Shown one piece after another: positions 25,153-34,110 of a stretch of 64,000 nucleotides of DNA. This DNA is from Candidatus Krumholzibacteriota bacterium (GTDB taxonomy: Bacteria > Krumholzibacteriota > Krumholzibacteriia > Krumholzibacteriales > Krumholzibacteriaceae). Numbering within the stretch: the first letter of the stretch is position 1; each line of letters opens with the position of its first letter. Made by a program: the position numbers and the translations under genes. The DNA lies in NCBI GenBank assembly GCA_016932415.1, contig JAFGCX010000030.1, forward strand, positions 4,498 through 68,497, in the 5' to 3' direction. The notes under the pieces were generated by a model. It was not told the DNA's origin. It ran no database searches and was given only the letters and a program-made list of their open reading frames with translations.

Positions 25153-27495
25153 ATGGACGGTCGCATGGGGATTACCATGAATGGCCCCGGCCGTGTACTG
25201 CGCGTTGCAGCATATATCGCCCTTATATCGATCGCCTCTCATTTCGAGGCCGCGTTGGCTGGAGAGGGAGGAGAAATCGTAATAACGGGGCACCTTAGCG
25301 ACTGTCAGACAGGCGAGCCGGTAAGCCTTGCCGTGATCGATCTGTTCGAGACCGGGGCGACGACGCTGAGCGGTAATGACGGGTCTTTCGAAGTCGTTCT
25401 TCCAGCCGGAGCGGCGCTTGCTCATATCGCGATAACTCATGTCTCGTTCGAACAGATCCCTTTCATGGAGCTGAGAGCGGACGGTCCCCTCGATCTTGCG
25501 ATCTGCCTGGAGACAAAGCTATACGAGATCTCAGGGATCGAAGTGTACGCCGAGGTCCATCCGGAGAGGATGAGCGTCTCTCCGAGGATAGAGATGAAGG
25601 CGGATGATCTCTCCAGCGGGACCCTTTCGCAGGCAGACCCCCTTTACGCCCTGAAAGACCTGCCGGGAGTATCTTCCGGCGCCGATTTCGACGGACGCTT
25701 CAGCATCTATGGCTCTTCACCCGACGCGAACGCCTTTTTCCTCGACGGGCTCTATTATTCATCGCCATATCACCTCGGTGGCCTCTGCAGCATATATGAC
25801 CCGTCCAATATAAAGGGTTTTTATTTTTCCCCCGTTCCTCTTTCCGCCTCTTCCCATGGTGCCACCGGGGCGGTGATCGAAGTGGAGACATACGATGGCG
25901 CGGCGGAAGAAGAGGGCAACGAGTTTTCCCTCGGGCTGCTAAGTTCTTCGGTCGCTTCGAGAAGATCTTTCTCGGAAGGGGCGGTCACCACATCGGTCCT
26001 CGCCAGGAGAAGTTATATCGACCTGCTCTACGACGCATTCGGAGGAGCCTCCAACACGCAGCTTCCCAATTTCTACGATATCCAGACGAATGTAGTCAGA
26101 AGGATCGGCGGAAGGAGATACCTGAAACTCGGACTCCTTGTCTCGGGCGATGAATCGAGGATGAGCATGGAGGGTTCTTCAGCAGAGGGCGAAACAGCTT
26201 CAGATGTCACATGGTACAGGAGCATTTCGAGCATGTCATTGGCCTACGGTTATGACAGGAGCAAGGGCGCGGCGTGGTGGGGCAGGGCGATGATCGGCTA
26301 CCAGCCTTACAGGTCCAATTTTGATATGAGCGGCAATGATCTTGAGAGTATGGGATGGTATGGAGGAAGGACGACTCTCAGGATCGACGTGGGAAGAAGT
26401 TACGGCAGGGGAACGATTTCGGGGGGGCTCTATTCGTCCGTTTCGATGATCGAATACGAGCTTGATTTCGGAAGGGGGTTCTGGCTCGCCAGCAGGAACG
26501 AGAACTCGGCGGTAAGGCTCGATAACGACGGGTATGCATTTGTCGCCGACGGGGACAACAGGTGGGGATATACGGGAAGTTACGCCGAGATGACCTGGGC
26601 CTGCGACAGGATCGCCGTCCAGGCGGGATTGAGGGGCGAATATTATTCAAGGACAGATGAGAGTTCTCTCAGCCCGAGGATATCGCTGCAGGGAAGGATC
26701 GGGGAGAAGACGGTCGTACTCGCCTCGGGCGGCGTATTTTCGAGGGATGGCGCCGAGGATTTCGGCAATCCCGCTTCGATCGGTTCGCATCTGAAGACGG
26801 AAAAAGCGGCTCAATTCAACATGAGCCTGAGAAGGGAACTCCCCGGCGGAGTGCTCGTCCAGGCGGGTGGTTATCTCAGGAGCGAATGGGACCTTCCCGT
26901 CGAAGCCGATCCGGTGATCCACGAAAGCATGGGGAAGGGAAGAAGCAGGGGATTGCAGATCGGGATGGAATTCGTGTCGAAAGGCTGGGAGACCGTGATG
27001 AGCTATTCATATAACAGGGCCGAGCGGATCGATTATCCCCATACGCTGACTTTCAGGCCCGACCTGAGCGACGGAAAGGTGAACGGTCTCGTACCGGCGT
27101 ACGACAGCCCCTATTGGTACGCCTCTCCATACCAGCAGAAACATTCGCTGATGATCGAGGCGGGCAGACAGATGACGGAACATTTCAGCCTTTCACTGGC
27201 GTGGAATATCGGATCAGGCAGGCCGTACACGCCGATAGGCGAGGTATATCAGAGGGACGCGGGGGGGTATATCGCTTCGGAGGGCGCGAGGATGTCGGCG
27301 ACGCTGCCTTCTTTCCAGCGTCTCGATATCCATGCCGAGTGGCGCTGGGAGAGCGCCGCTCTCTTTGTCGAAGTACTCAATATCACCAATCACACCAACG
27401 TATTCAACCAGCGGTACAACGAGGACTACTCGGCGAGGACCTGGTTCCGCGGTCTTCCAGTGATGCCGGCCTTCGGACTCAGGGTGTCTTTCTGA
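25153..27495 (+). CDS. TonB-dependent outer-membrane receptor with carboxypeptidase-like N-terminal domain
   Basis: 780 residues from the ATG at 25153; ATG 25177 (after GGGGATTACC) may be the real start and gives a neater signal peptide. After the signal, a CarboxypepD_reg-like domain (~35-120: ITGHLSDCQTGEPVSLAVIDLF) precedes the plug (~145-250: LYALKDLPGVSSGADFDGRF, NAFFLDGLYYSSPYHLGG). The 22-strand-type barrel ends in aromatic PAFGLRVSF. It imports a substrate using TonB/ExbBD energy. The substrate is unknown; a structured leader precedes it. Confidence 0.85.
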   Translation: MDGRMGITMNGPGRVLRVAAYIALISIASHFEAALAGEGGEIVITGHLSDCQTGEPVSLAVIDLFETGATTLSGNDGSFEVVLPAGAALAHIAITHVSFEQIPFMELRADGPLDLAICLETKLYEISGIEVYAEVHPERMSVSPRIEMKADDLSSGTLSQADPLYALKDLPGVSSGADFDGRFSIYGSSPDANAFFLDGLYYSSPYHLGGLCSIYDPSNIKGFYFSPVPLSASSHGATGAVIEVETYDGAAEEEGNEFSLGLLSSSVASRRSFSEGAVTTSVLARRSYIDLLYDAFGGASNTQLPNFYDIQTNVVRRIGGRRYLKLGLLVSGDESRMSMEGSSAEGETASDVTWYRSISSMSLAYGYDRSKGAAWWGRAMIGYQPYRSNFDMSGNDLESMGWYGGRTTLRIDVGRSYGRGTISGGLYSSVSMIEYELDFGRGFWLASRNENSAVRLDNDGYAFVADGDNRWGYTGSYAEMTWACDRIAVQAGLRGEYYSRTDESSLSPRISLQGRIGEKTVVLASGGVFSRDGAEDFGNPASIGSHLKTEKAAQFNMSLRRELPGGVLVQAGGYLRSEWDLPVEADPVIHESMGKGRSRGLQIGMEFVSKGWETVMSYSYNRAERIDYPHTLTFRPDLSDGKVNGLVPAYDSPYWYASPYQQKHSLMIEAGRQMTEHFSLSLAWNIGSGRPYTPIGEVYQRDAGGYIASEGARMSATLPSFQRLDIHAEWRWESAALFVEVLNITNHTNVFNQRYNEDYSARTWFRGLPVMPAFGLRVSF

Positions 27496-27633
27496 ATTTC
27501 ATCCCCGCTTCAGGAAAAGGCTTGATTAAATCGGCAGGCTGTATTACCTTGATGCCGTTTCGCTGCCGAAAAGATCTTCGGAGAGCGAGATCCGCCTTGA
27601 TAAGGTCTATTACCATAGCAGTGAAGGTGTCAA

Positions 27634-28248
27634 ATGCCGAAATTACTATTGATCATTATCAGCGCCGTACTTGTCAATAACTTCGTCCTGCAGAGATTTC
27701 TCGGTATCTGCCCGTTTCTTGGCGTATCGAAAAGGGTGTCGACAGCTCTCGGGATGAGTGGAGCGGTGCTGTTCGTAATGACGATGGCTTCCGTCTCGAC
27801 ATGGCTGATCTATCACTACATCCTGGTCCCGGCCGACTCGGCCGGCCATTTCGTTCTGATAGCCGCCGATCTGACATTTCTGAAGACGGTGACATTCATC
27901 CTCGTGATCGCCAGCCTCGTTCAGCTTGTGGAGCTGGTCCTTCAGAAACTCAGCCCCACTCTATACCAGGCGCTGGGGATATTCCTCCCGCTGATAACGA
28001 CGAACTGCGCGGTCCTCGGAGTGGCCGTACTCAATATCCAGAAGGAATACTCCCTGCTCGAAACGACGATCTTCGGAATAGGCGCGGCGCTCGGATTCGG
28101 CCTCGCTATGATCCTTTTCTCCGGGTTGAGAGAGAGGATAGATCTCTGCGACACGCCTGTCTCTTTCCGCGGGACAGCGATCGGGCTCGTCACAGCGGGA
28201 CTGCTTTCTCTTGCCTTCATGGGATTTACAGGACTGGTTAAAATATAA
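27634..28248 (+). CDS. rnfA: RnfA, membrane subunit of the ferredoxin:NAD+ oxidoreductase
   Basis: 204 residues with six membrane spans. GICPFLGVS (Cys26) and [11 protein letters not shown] (Cys125) hold the two cysteines that, with two in RnfE, bind the intramembrane [2Fe-2S] cluster. The ribosome site is GAAGGTG. It is the first gene of rnfABCDGE, the gene order of Proteobacteria, not the CDGEAB order of Clostridia. The complex couples reduced ferredoxin oxidation by NAD+ (or the reverse) to Na+ or H+ translocation. Confidence 0.95.
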   Translation: MPKLLLIIISAVLVNNFVLQRFLGICPFLGVSKRVSTALGMSGAVLFVMTMASVSTWLIYHYILVPADSAGHFVLIAADLTFLKTVTFILVIASLVQLVELVLQKLSPTLYQALGIFLPLITTNCAVLGVAVLNIQKEYSLLETTIFGIGAALGFGLAMILFSGLRERIDLCDTPVSFRGTAIGLVTAGLLSLAFMGFTGLVKI

Positions 28249-28259
28249 GATAGATAGCG

Positions 28260-28280
28260 GTTCCGCCGGGGAGGCGGAAC
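28260..28280 (+). other. Intercistronic hairpin between rnfA and rnfB
   Basis: GTTCCGCC and GGCGGAAC (8 bp) with a GGGGA loop stand in the 82-base gap between rnfA and rnfB. No U tract follows, so it is not a standard terminator; it could affect mRNA processing or the ratio of RnfA to the other subunits. Confidence 0.55.
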
Positions 28281-28330
28281 ATCGATGAAGAAACAGACGA
28301 CTGATCGTCAATACGGAGGAAGAACCTGAT

Positions 28331-29170
28331 ATGCTGAGTGCTGTTATCGCTCTTGCCGCTCTCGCGCTCCTGGCCAGCTTCGGACTGGCGGTGGCCGCCC
28401 GTATTTTCGCCGTGGAAACCGATCCGAGGATCGAGCTTGTGGAGGATGCTCTTCCCGGGGCGAACTGCGGCGCCTGCGGCTACCCCGGTTGTTCAGGACT
28501 GGCAAAGGCCATAGTCGAGGGGAAGGCTCAGGTAGGAGACTGTCCCGTCGGAAACGATGATACCCGCAAAAAGATATCAGAGATAATGGGGATCTCATTT
28601 GAAGGGGGACAGGTCCGGATGGTCGCGATGGTCATGTGCAAGGGCGACGACCAGGTGGCGGGGAAGAGGTTCTATTACAACGGCATATATGATTGCGCGT
28701 CCGCGGCGCTTATTTTCGGCGGAGACAAGAGCTGTTCGTACGGCTGCCTGGGGCTCGGAACGTGTGCCGGGATATGCCCCTTCGGGGCGATAGAGATGCT
28801 TCCCGGTGGACTGGCCGAGGTCGATCCGGATAAATGTACCGGATGCCGCCAGTGCGTGGAAGCCTGTCCAAAGGGTATCATCAGGATGGTGCCGGCAGCG
28901 AGGGATGTGCATATCCTCTGTTCCTCCCACGACAAGGGAGTCGCAGCGAAAAAGGCGTGCAAGACGGCGTGCATCGCCTGCCAGAAGTGCGTGAAAGCGG
29001 CGCCCGAGGGAAGCATCGTGATGGAGGATTTCCTCGCCGTGGTGAATTATGATATGGAGATACCGCGTGAGGTGGCGCAGGAGTGCCCGATGAACACGAT
29101 AGTAGTGAGGGCGGCCAAGTGCGATGATCCGCCCTGCGAGAAGCAGGCAGCAGGGGGAGGTGGCGCCTGA
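28331..29170 (+). CDS. rnfB: RnfB, Fe-S electron-input subunit
   Basis: 279 residues after AcGGAGGAAG. One N-terminal membrane helix is followed by the [4Fe-4S] domain NCGACGYPGCSGL with a further Cys, then ferredoxin motifs CAGICPFGAI, CTGCRQCVEACPKGII and CKTACIACQKC. This is the ferredoxin-accepting subunit facing the cytoplasm. The C-terminal tail is Cys-containing (CDDPPCEK) and ends in glycines. Its TGA overlaps the rnfC ATG by one base. Confidence 0.95.
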   Translation: MLSAVIALAALALLASFGLAVAARIFAVETDPRIELVEDALPGANCGACGYPGCSGLAKAIVEGKAQVGDCPVGNDDTRKKISEIMGISFEGGQVRMVAMVMCKGDDQVAGKRFYYNGIYDCASAALIFGGDKSCSYGCLGLGTCAGICPFGAIEMLPGGLAEVDPDKCTGCRQCVEACPKGIIRMVPAARDVHILCSSHDKGVAAKKACKTACIACQKCVKAAPEGSIVMEDFLAVVNYDMEIPREVAQECPMNTIVVRAAKCDDPPCEKQAAGGGGA

Positions 29171-30495
29171 TGAGCAGCAGAGGATTTTTCGGAGGAGTGC
29201 ATCCCGCTTATAACAAGACGATGGCAGAGAGCCGCGCGATCGTCGAGATGCCGCTGCCCGGCGAGCTGGTAGTATATTTTTCCCAGAATCTCGGAGCTCC
29301 ATCCAAGCCGATTGTCAATAAGGGGGACGAGGTCAAAAAGGGCCAGGAGATCGGCGCGTCGAGCGGATTCGTATCGACGCCGGTGCACGCTCCCACTTCC
29401 GGGAAGATAATATCGATAGAGAAAAGGCCGTCGCCGGTAGGAGCCGATATACTGGCTGCAGTCATCCAACCGGACGGCAAGGACGAATGGGCTCCGGAGT
29501 GCGATAAGGAAAGGGCGAGTTCCGATCTCGACAGGGAAAAGATCAGGAACCTGATCCATGACGGTGGGATCGTAGGGATGGGAGGGGCGACCTTCCCCAC
29601 TCACGTCAAACTCTCCCCGCCCGAAGGGAAGAAGATAGATACTCTCATTATAAACGGGGCCGAATGCGAACCGTACCTTACCGCCGATCACCGCGTGATG
29701 CTTGAGAGGGCGAAGGATGTCCTCGACGGAGCGTCCCTTTTCGCGCTGGTAATAGGGGTCGGGAAGATCGTCATCGCGATAGAAAAAAACAAGCCGGACG
29801 CCATAAGCGTAATGCGCAACGAGATCAGCGGAAGAAAAGGTTTCAGCGTCGAGGCGATGGATGTCATATATCCGCAGGGAGCTGAAAAGCAGTTGATCTA
29901 CGCCCTGACCCGGAGAAAAGTACCGGCGGGGGGTCTTCCGATGGATGTCGGCGTCCTCGTGCAGAATGTCGGAACGGCCGCCGCGGCGTATGAAGCCGTC
30001 AGGTTCAACAGGCCTCTGATACAGAGGGTCGTTACCGTGACCGGAAGCGGAATAAAGGAACCGGCAAACGTGATGGCGAGGATAGGGACGAAGTTCGGAG
30101 ATCTTATAGAGTTCTGCGGAGGGATCGAAAAAGATACGATCAAAGTCATCAACGGTGGACCGATGATGGGGATCGCCCAGCATTCACTCGAAGCGGGGAT
30201 GACGAAGGGAACGAGCGGACTGGTCCTTCTGACTGAGAACGAAGTCGGGCAGTACGTCAGCGATCCGTGCATAAGGTGCGGCCGCTGCCTGGAAGTCTGT
30301 CCCATGCGCCTCAATCCGTCCGACCTGAGTATATACAGCGAGCGGATCAGGTTCGATGAGGCTGGAGAATATAATGTCATGGACTGCATAGAATGCGGTT
30401 GCTGCGCCTATGTCTGTCCGTCGAGAAGGCCTATGGTCCATCATTTCAGAAGAGCGAAAGCCGAGATCAGGAATAAAGCCAGAAAGGCGATTTAG
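29170..30495 (+). CDS. rnfC: RnfC, NADH-binding peripheral subunit
   Basis: 441 residues. The N-terminal barrel-sandwich-like region (MPLPGELVVYFSQNLGAPSKP) leads into the FMN/NADH domain (GGIVGMGGATFPTHVKL, INGAECEPYLTADHR), an SLBB-like part, and two [4Fe-4S] motifs, CIRCGRCLEVCP and CIECGCCAYVCP. It exchanges electrons with NAD(H) and passes them to RnfD/RnfG. Length is normal for RnfC of anaerobes. It begins within the last base of the rnfB stop. Confidence 0.95.
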   Translation: MSSRGFFGGVHPAYNKTMAESRAIVEMPLPGELVVYFSQNLGAPSKPIVNKGDEVKKGQEIGASSGFVSTPVHAPTSGKIISIEKRPSPVGADILAAVIQPDGKDEWAPECDKERASSDLDREKIRNLIHDGGIVGMGGATFPTHVKLSPPEGKKIDTLIINGAECEPYLTADHRVMLERAKDVLDGASLFALVIGVGKIVIAIEKNKPDAISVMRNEISGRKGFSVEAMDVIYPQGAEKQLIYALTRRKVPAGGLPMDVGVLVQNVGTAAAAYEAVRFNRPLIQRVVTVTGSGIKEPANVMARIGTKFGDLIEFCGGIEKDTIKVINGGPMMGIAQHSLEAGMTKGTSGLVLLTENEVGQYVSDPCIRCGRCLEVCPMRLNPSDLSIYSERIRFDEAGEYNVMDCIECGCCAYVCPSRRPMVHHFRRAKAEIRNKARKAI

Positions 30496-30524
30496 CCGGT
30501 CCGGCCGATATCTGGAGGTATTTT

Positions 30525-31670
30525 TTGGAAGAGAATATCGAGGGCATCGATCCTCAGAAGGAACGCAAAAGCGGCGGCGACCCTCCAGCCGGGGGAGAAA
30601 AGCCTTCCGCCTCCGCGGACGAAAGCGCTACCGCGAAAAAGCCGGCGCCGAAACCTAAAAAGAAGGATGAATCGGGGCCGAGATTTCTCGTCAGTTCTTC
30701 GCCGCATATGCATGATGGCCGCACCGTAAGCTCCGTGATGAGGCTTGTGATATATGCGCTTCTCCCGGCGAGTCTTTTTTCGGTATATCTTTTCGGGATC
30801 GACGCCGCGAGGGTGATCGTGATATCGATCGGTTCAGCGGTGATATTTGAACTTCTCGCTCAGAAGATGATGAAGAAAGCGGTGAGGATCGGAGATTTCA
30901 GCGCCGTCCTTACAGGACTGCTCCTCGCCCTTAACCTTCCCTCGGCCAGTCCGTGGTGGCTGATAGTTACTGGAAACTTTTTCGCGATCGTCATCGCGAA
31001 GCAGCTCTACGGAGGGCTTGGCTATAATCCGTTCAATCCGGCCCTGATCGGCAGGGTCGTCCTGCTTATATCCTTTCCCGTTCATATGACCGCTCGCTGG
31101 GTGACAAGTTCTGCCTGGGGAGTCGATGGGGTGACGACGGCGACTCCTCTGGCGGCGGCCAAGGAAAGCCTCGCCACTCTGGGTCATATAGACGTAGCGT
31201 TCGGGAGAGAAGAGATAATCAACCTGCTTATAGGATTCCGTCCGGGGTGTCTCGGCGAAGTATCCGTAGTACTGCTCCTTGCCGGCGGGTTGTTCCTGAT
31301 ATTCAAAAAGGTGATAAGCTGGCATATACCGGTTTCGTACATCGGTTCGGTATGGCTTATGACCGGCATCTTCCACCTGGCCGATCCGACCCGTTTCGCC
31401 GATCCGACATTCCACGTCATAAGCGGCGGTCTTTTTCTCGGAGCGATATTCATGGCCACGGATTACGTGACCAGTCCGGTGACGAAGAAAGGGATGCTTA
31501 TATTCGGCGCGGGATGCGGAGTAATAACAGTGATAATAAGGCTCTTCGGCGGATATCCGGAGGGTGTCAGTTTCGCGATATTATTAATGAATGCCGCGAC
31601 GCCTCTTATTGACAGGTGGACGAAGCCGAAGGTCTTCGGCGCCGTCAAACCTGAAAAGGCGGCTGCCTGA
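30525..31670 (+). CDS. rnfD: RnfD, flavinylated membrane subunit with extra N-terminal tail
   Basis: 381 residues from a TTG start with TGGAGGTA six bases upstream. The membrane part has RnfD/NqrB motifs; the covalent FMN should be on Thr207 of DGVTTATPL, which aligns with the NqrB DGFSGATPL site. The first ~50 residues are an unusual soluble Lys/Pro/Ala/Glu-rich tail absent from most RnfD proteins. ApbE at 33.1 kb would attach the FMN. The protein carries electrons across the membrane during ion pumping. Confidence 0.93.
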   Translation: MEENIEGIDPQKERKSGGDPPAGGEKPSASADESATAKKPAPKPKKKDESGPRFLVSSSPHMHDGRTVSSVMRLVIYALLPASLFSVYLFGIDAARVIVISIGSAVIFELLAQKMMKKAVRIGDFSAVLTGLLLALNLPSASPWWLIVTGNFFAIVIAKQLYGGLGYNPFNPALIGRVVLLISFPVHMTARWVTSSAWGVDGVTTATPLAAAKESLATLGHIDVAFGREEIINLLIGFRPGCLGEVSVVLLLAGGLFLIFKKVISWHIPVSYIGSVWLMTGIFHLADPTRFADPTFHVISGGLFLGAIFMATDYVTSPVTKKGMLIFGAGCGVITVIIRLFGGYPEGVSFAILLMNAATPLIDRWTKPKVFGAVKPEKAAA

Positions 31671-31699
31671 AAGCGTTCGATAATGGAGGTACCTGTTCG

Positions 31700-32335
31700 A
31701 TGAAAGAGATCTTCAGACTCTGTATGGTGCTTACTCTCATTGCGGCAGTCTCCGCGGGCGTGCTGGCGTTTGTAAGTGAAAAGACTGCCGAACCGATAGC
31801 CAAAGCCGCGCTTGAAGAGAAGATGAGCGCGGTGCGCGCGATACTTCCTCCCTTTGACAACGAGCCGGACAAGGATATCGTAAAGATAGCGAAGGAGGAC
31901 GGAAGTATCGTCGAGATATATCGGGGCCGCAAGGAAGGGGCGATCGTCGGCGTCGCTTTCGAAGTCGTGTCTCCCGATGGATATTCCGGAGATATCAACT
32001 TCATGGTCGGAGTGAATATCGACGGCGTCGTCCAGGGGATAGAGATATTGAAGCATCTCGAGACTCCAGGTCTCGGGGCAAAGATAACAGATGCCGATTT
32101 CAAGGTGAAATACAGTGGGAAAAGCCTGACCGATCCGGAGAACTGGGCAGTGACGAAGGACGGTGGCACATTCGTGCCTATCACCGGAGCGACGATCTCA
32201 TCGCGGGCAATAACGAAAGCCACCCACGGCGGCCTGGAATTTTTCGCGAAAAACAGGGAGGGGATCCTCTCTGATGGAGATGCCGGACAAAAAACTGAAA
32301 ATAATACTGAAGAAAACAAGGGAGGCGATCAGTAG
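31700..32335 (+). CDS. rnfG: RnfG, FMN-carrying periplasmic subunit
   Basis: 211 residues after AATGGAGGTACC. One N-terminal membrane helix anchors a periplasmic FMN-binding domain. ITGATISSRAI holds Thr165, the expected site of covalent FMN. GVNIDGVVQGIEILKHLETPGLG is a family motif. The C-terminal tail is rich in Asn, Glu and Lys. It takes part in transmembrane electron transfer with RnfD. Confidence 0.94.
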   Translation: MKEIFRLCMVLTLIAAVSAGVLAFVSEKTAEPIAKAALEEKMSAVRAILPPFDNEPDKDIVKIAKEDGSIVEIYRGRKEGAIVGVAFEVVSPDGYSGDINFMVGVNIDGVVQGIEILKHLETPGLGAKITDADFKVKYSGKSLTDPENWAVTKDGGTFVPITGATISSRAITKATHGGLEFFAKNREGILSDGDAGQKTENNTEENKGGDQ

Positions 32336-32337
32336 AG

Positions 32338-33036
32338 ATGAGAGCCTGGAACGAGTTCATAAAAGGTTTCTGGAGTGAAAATCCTGTCTTCAGGCTGGTC
32401 CTGGGGCTCTGTCCGACCCTTGCCGTGACTACGTCGGCGATCAACGGTATAGGTATGGGGCTGGCGACTACTTTCGTGCTCGTCTGTTCTAACGTCGTCA
32501 TATCGGTCCTTCGCTCGGTAATTCCGAAGAAGGTCCGGATACCGGCCTTCATCGTGACGATCGCGACATTCGTGACGATAGTCGATCTGGTGATGAACGG
32601 CTATTTTCACGCTCTTCACAAGAGCCTGGGACTCTTCATCCCCCTGATCGTCGTAAACTGCATAATTCTCGGCAGGGCCGAGGCGTTCGCTTCGAAGAAC
32701 CCGATCGGGATATCGCTGATCGACGGGTTGGGAATGGGATTCGGTTTTACCCTCTCCCTGGTCGTTCTCGGCTCGGTGCGGGAGCTTATAGGTAACGGCT
32801 CTGTCTTCGGCGTCAGTGTATTCGGCGCTGGTTACGTCCCCCTTCTTCTTATGATCCTTCCGCCGGGCGCTTTTATTGTTTTGGGAATACTGCTTGGCCT
32901 GATGAATAAGGCGGAGATATCCCTTGCCCAAAAGCAGGGACGGACTCCGGCGATAAGGAAAAAACATGATTGCGCTACCTGCGTCCTTCATCAGAAATGG
33001 TTCGATTTCGGACCGGACAGCGATGAGACGCAGTGA
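32338..33036 (+). CDS. rnfE: RnfE, membrane subunit, with C-terminal Cys pair
   Basis: 232 residues, two bases after rnfG, with GGAGGCG inside the rnfG end. Six membrane spans. GLCPTLAVTT (Cys25) and VVNCIILGRAEAFA (Cys108) are the cluster ligands that partner RnfA Cys26/Cys125. The C-terminal cytoplasmic tail contains DCATC, a CxxC pair not required in the family; its meaning is unknown. It is the last gene of the rnf operon. Confidence 0.94.
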   Translation: MRAWNEFIKGFWSENPVFRLVLGLCPTLAVTTSAINGIGMGLATTFVLVCSNVVISVLRSVIPKKVRIPAFIVTIATFVTIVDLVMNGYFHALHKSLGLFIPLIVVNCIILGRAEAFASKNPIGISLIDGLGMGFGFTLSLVVLGSVRELIGNGSVFGVSVFGAGYVPLLLMILPPGAFIVLGILLGLMNKAEISLAQKQGRTPAIRKKHDCATCVLHQKWFDFGPDSDETQ

Positions 33037-33039
33037 AGT

Positions 33040-33055
33040 AAGGCGGCGGCCTTTT
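33040..33055 (+). terminator. Weak terminator after rnfE
   Basis: AAGGC/GCCTT (5 bp) with a GGCG loop, running into TTTT. Short, so uncertain, but it stands at the right place between rnfE and the convergent apbE. Confidence 0.35.
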
Positions 33056-33081
33056 AAGAGATATAGCCGATCGTGAGCGGA

Positions 33082-34110
33082 TCAGTCGAGAAGAAGGGAC
33101 TTTCCAAAATTTCCCGTGAATTCGAAGGTGTCATCGACGAGAGCGTATACCACTTTTACGCCCGGTATCTTTGCCGCGGCCGCCGCGCCCGCTTCGGGGC
33201 CGAGGACGAACATCCCCGTTGAAAGAGCGTCCGCTGCGAGGGCGCTTGGAGCGACGACTGTGACGGCAAGTATATGATCTATGGTTCGGCCCGTCGATGG
33301 ATCTATTATATGTCCGTACTTCTGTCCGTCGATCATGATGAAGTTCTCGTAATTGCCTGATGTGGCGACACCCTCGTCGCGCAGAAGAAGTTTTCCCACG
33401 ATCCCCTCTTCTCCGTGCGGTTCACGGATTCCTATGGACCAGTAATCGCGCCCCTTTGGAGAGCCTATCGCGAACATATTGCCGCTCAGATTCACAAGCG
33501 CGCTTGTCACTCCATGCTCCTTGAGGATGGAAGCGCATCGGTCGACGCCGTACCCCTTGCCTATGCCGGCAAGATCGATCTGCATCCCAGGGGGAAGGGT
33601 AACGGTCATCTCGTCCCTGTCGAGGATCACGCGGTGATAACCGACGATCGCGAGCGTGGAGTCGATCTCCTCGCTGGACGGGAGTCTTGGTTCGCCACCC
33701 TGGAATCCCCAGAGTTTCACCAGGGGCCTTGCGGTGATATCGAAAGCTCCACTGGTCAACCGGGAATATTCGAAGGCAGCCTCAATTATCTCGAAAAGTT
33801 CGTCCGATACCCTGACCGGACCATCCTTTGACCTCCCGTTCAACATCGAGATCTCGCTCTCGGAGATCCAGTTGCTCATCACGCTCTCGATACGGTGAAG
33901 TTCGTGAAGCGCTTCTCCGGCCGCTTCCGAGGCTTCCTTTTCGCCGAGGCCATAGATAGTGATGACAGCCTTTGTGCCCATCACGAAGGTCTCTTTCGAA
34001 TAAGGGGACTGATCGGAGCATGAGGAAAGGAAAAGAAGCGAGGCGGAGGCATAGATGATAACGGCTGCCCGCTGTATTCTCTTCATACCTGATATTGCGT
34101 TATTATCCAT
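33082..34110 (-). CDS. apbE: ApbE, FAD:protein FMN transferase
   Basis: 342 residues. The signal peptide ends in lipobox LSSC, so it is a lipoprotein; ATG 34086 would give a shorter signal and cannot be excluded. DLAGIGKGYGVDRC and GHIIDPSTGRTI are the flavin- and Mg-binding motifs. The enzyme transfers FMN from FAD onto Thr residues of RnfG, RnfD and similar proteins in the periplasm. Its position right after and convergent to rnf supports this. It overlaps pgi by eight bases. Confidence 0.93.
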   Translation of the reverse strand: MDNNAISGMKRIQRAAVIIYASASLLFLSSCSDQSPYSKETFVMGTKAVITIYGLGEKEASEAAGEALHELHRIESVMSNWISESEISMLNGRSKDGPVRVSDELFEIIEAAFEYSRLTSGAFDITARPLVKLWGFQGGEPRLPSSEEIDSTLAIVGYHRVILDRDEMTVTLPPGMQIDLAGIGKGYGVDRCASILKEHGVTSALVNLSGNMFAIGSPKGRDYWSIGIREPHGEEGIVGKLLLRDEGVATSGNYENFIMIDGQKYGHIIDPSTGRTIDHILAVTVVAPSALAADALSTGMFVLGPEAGAAAAAKIPGVKVVYALVDDTFEFTGNFGKSLLLD

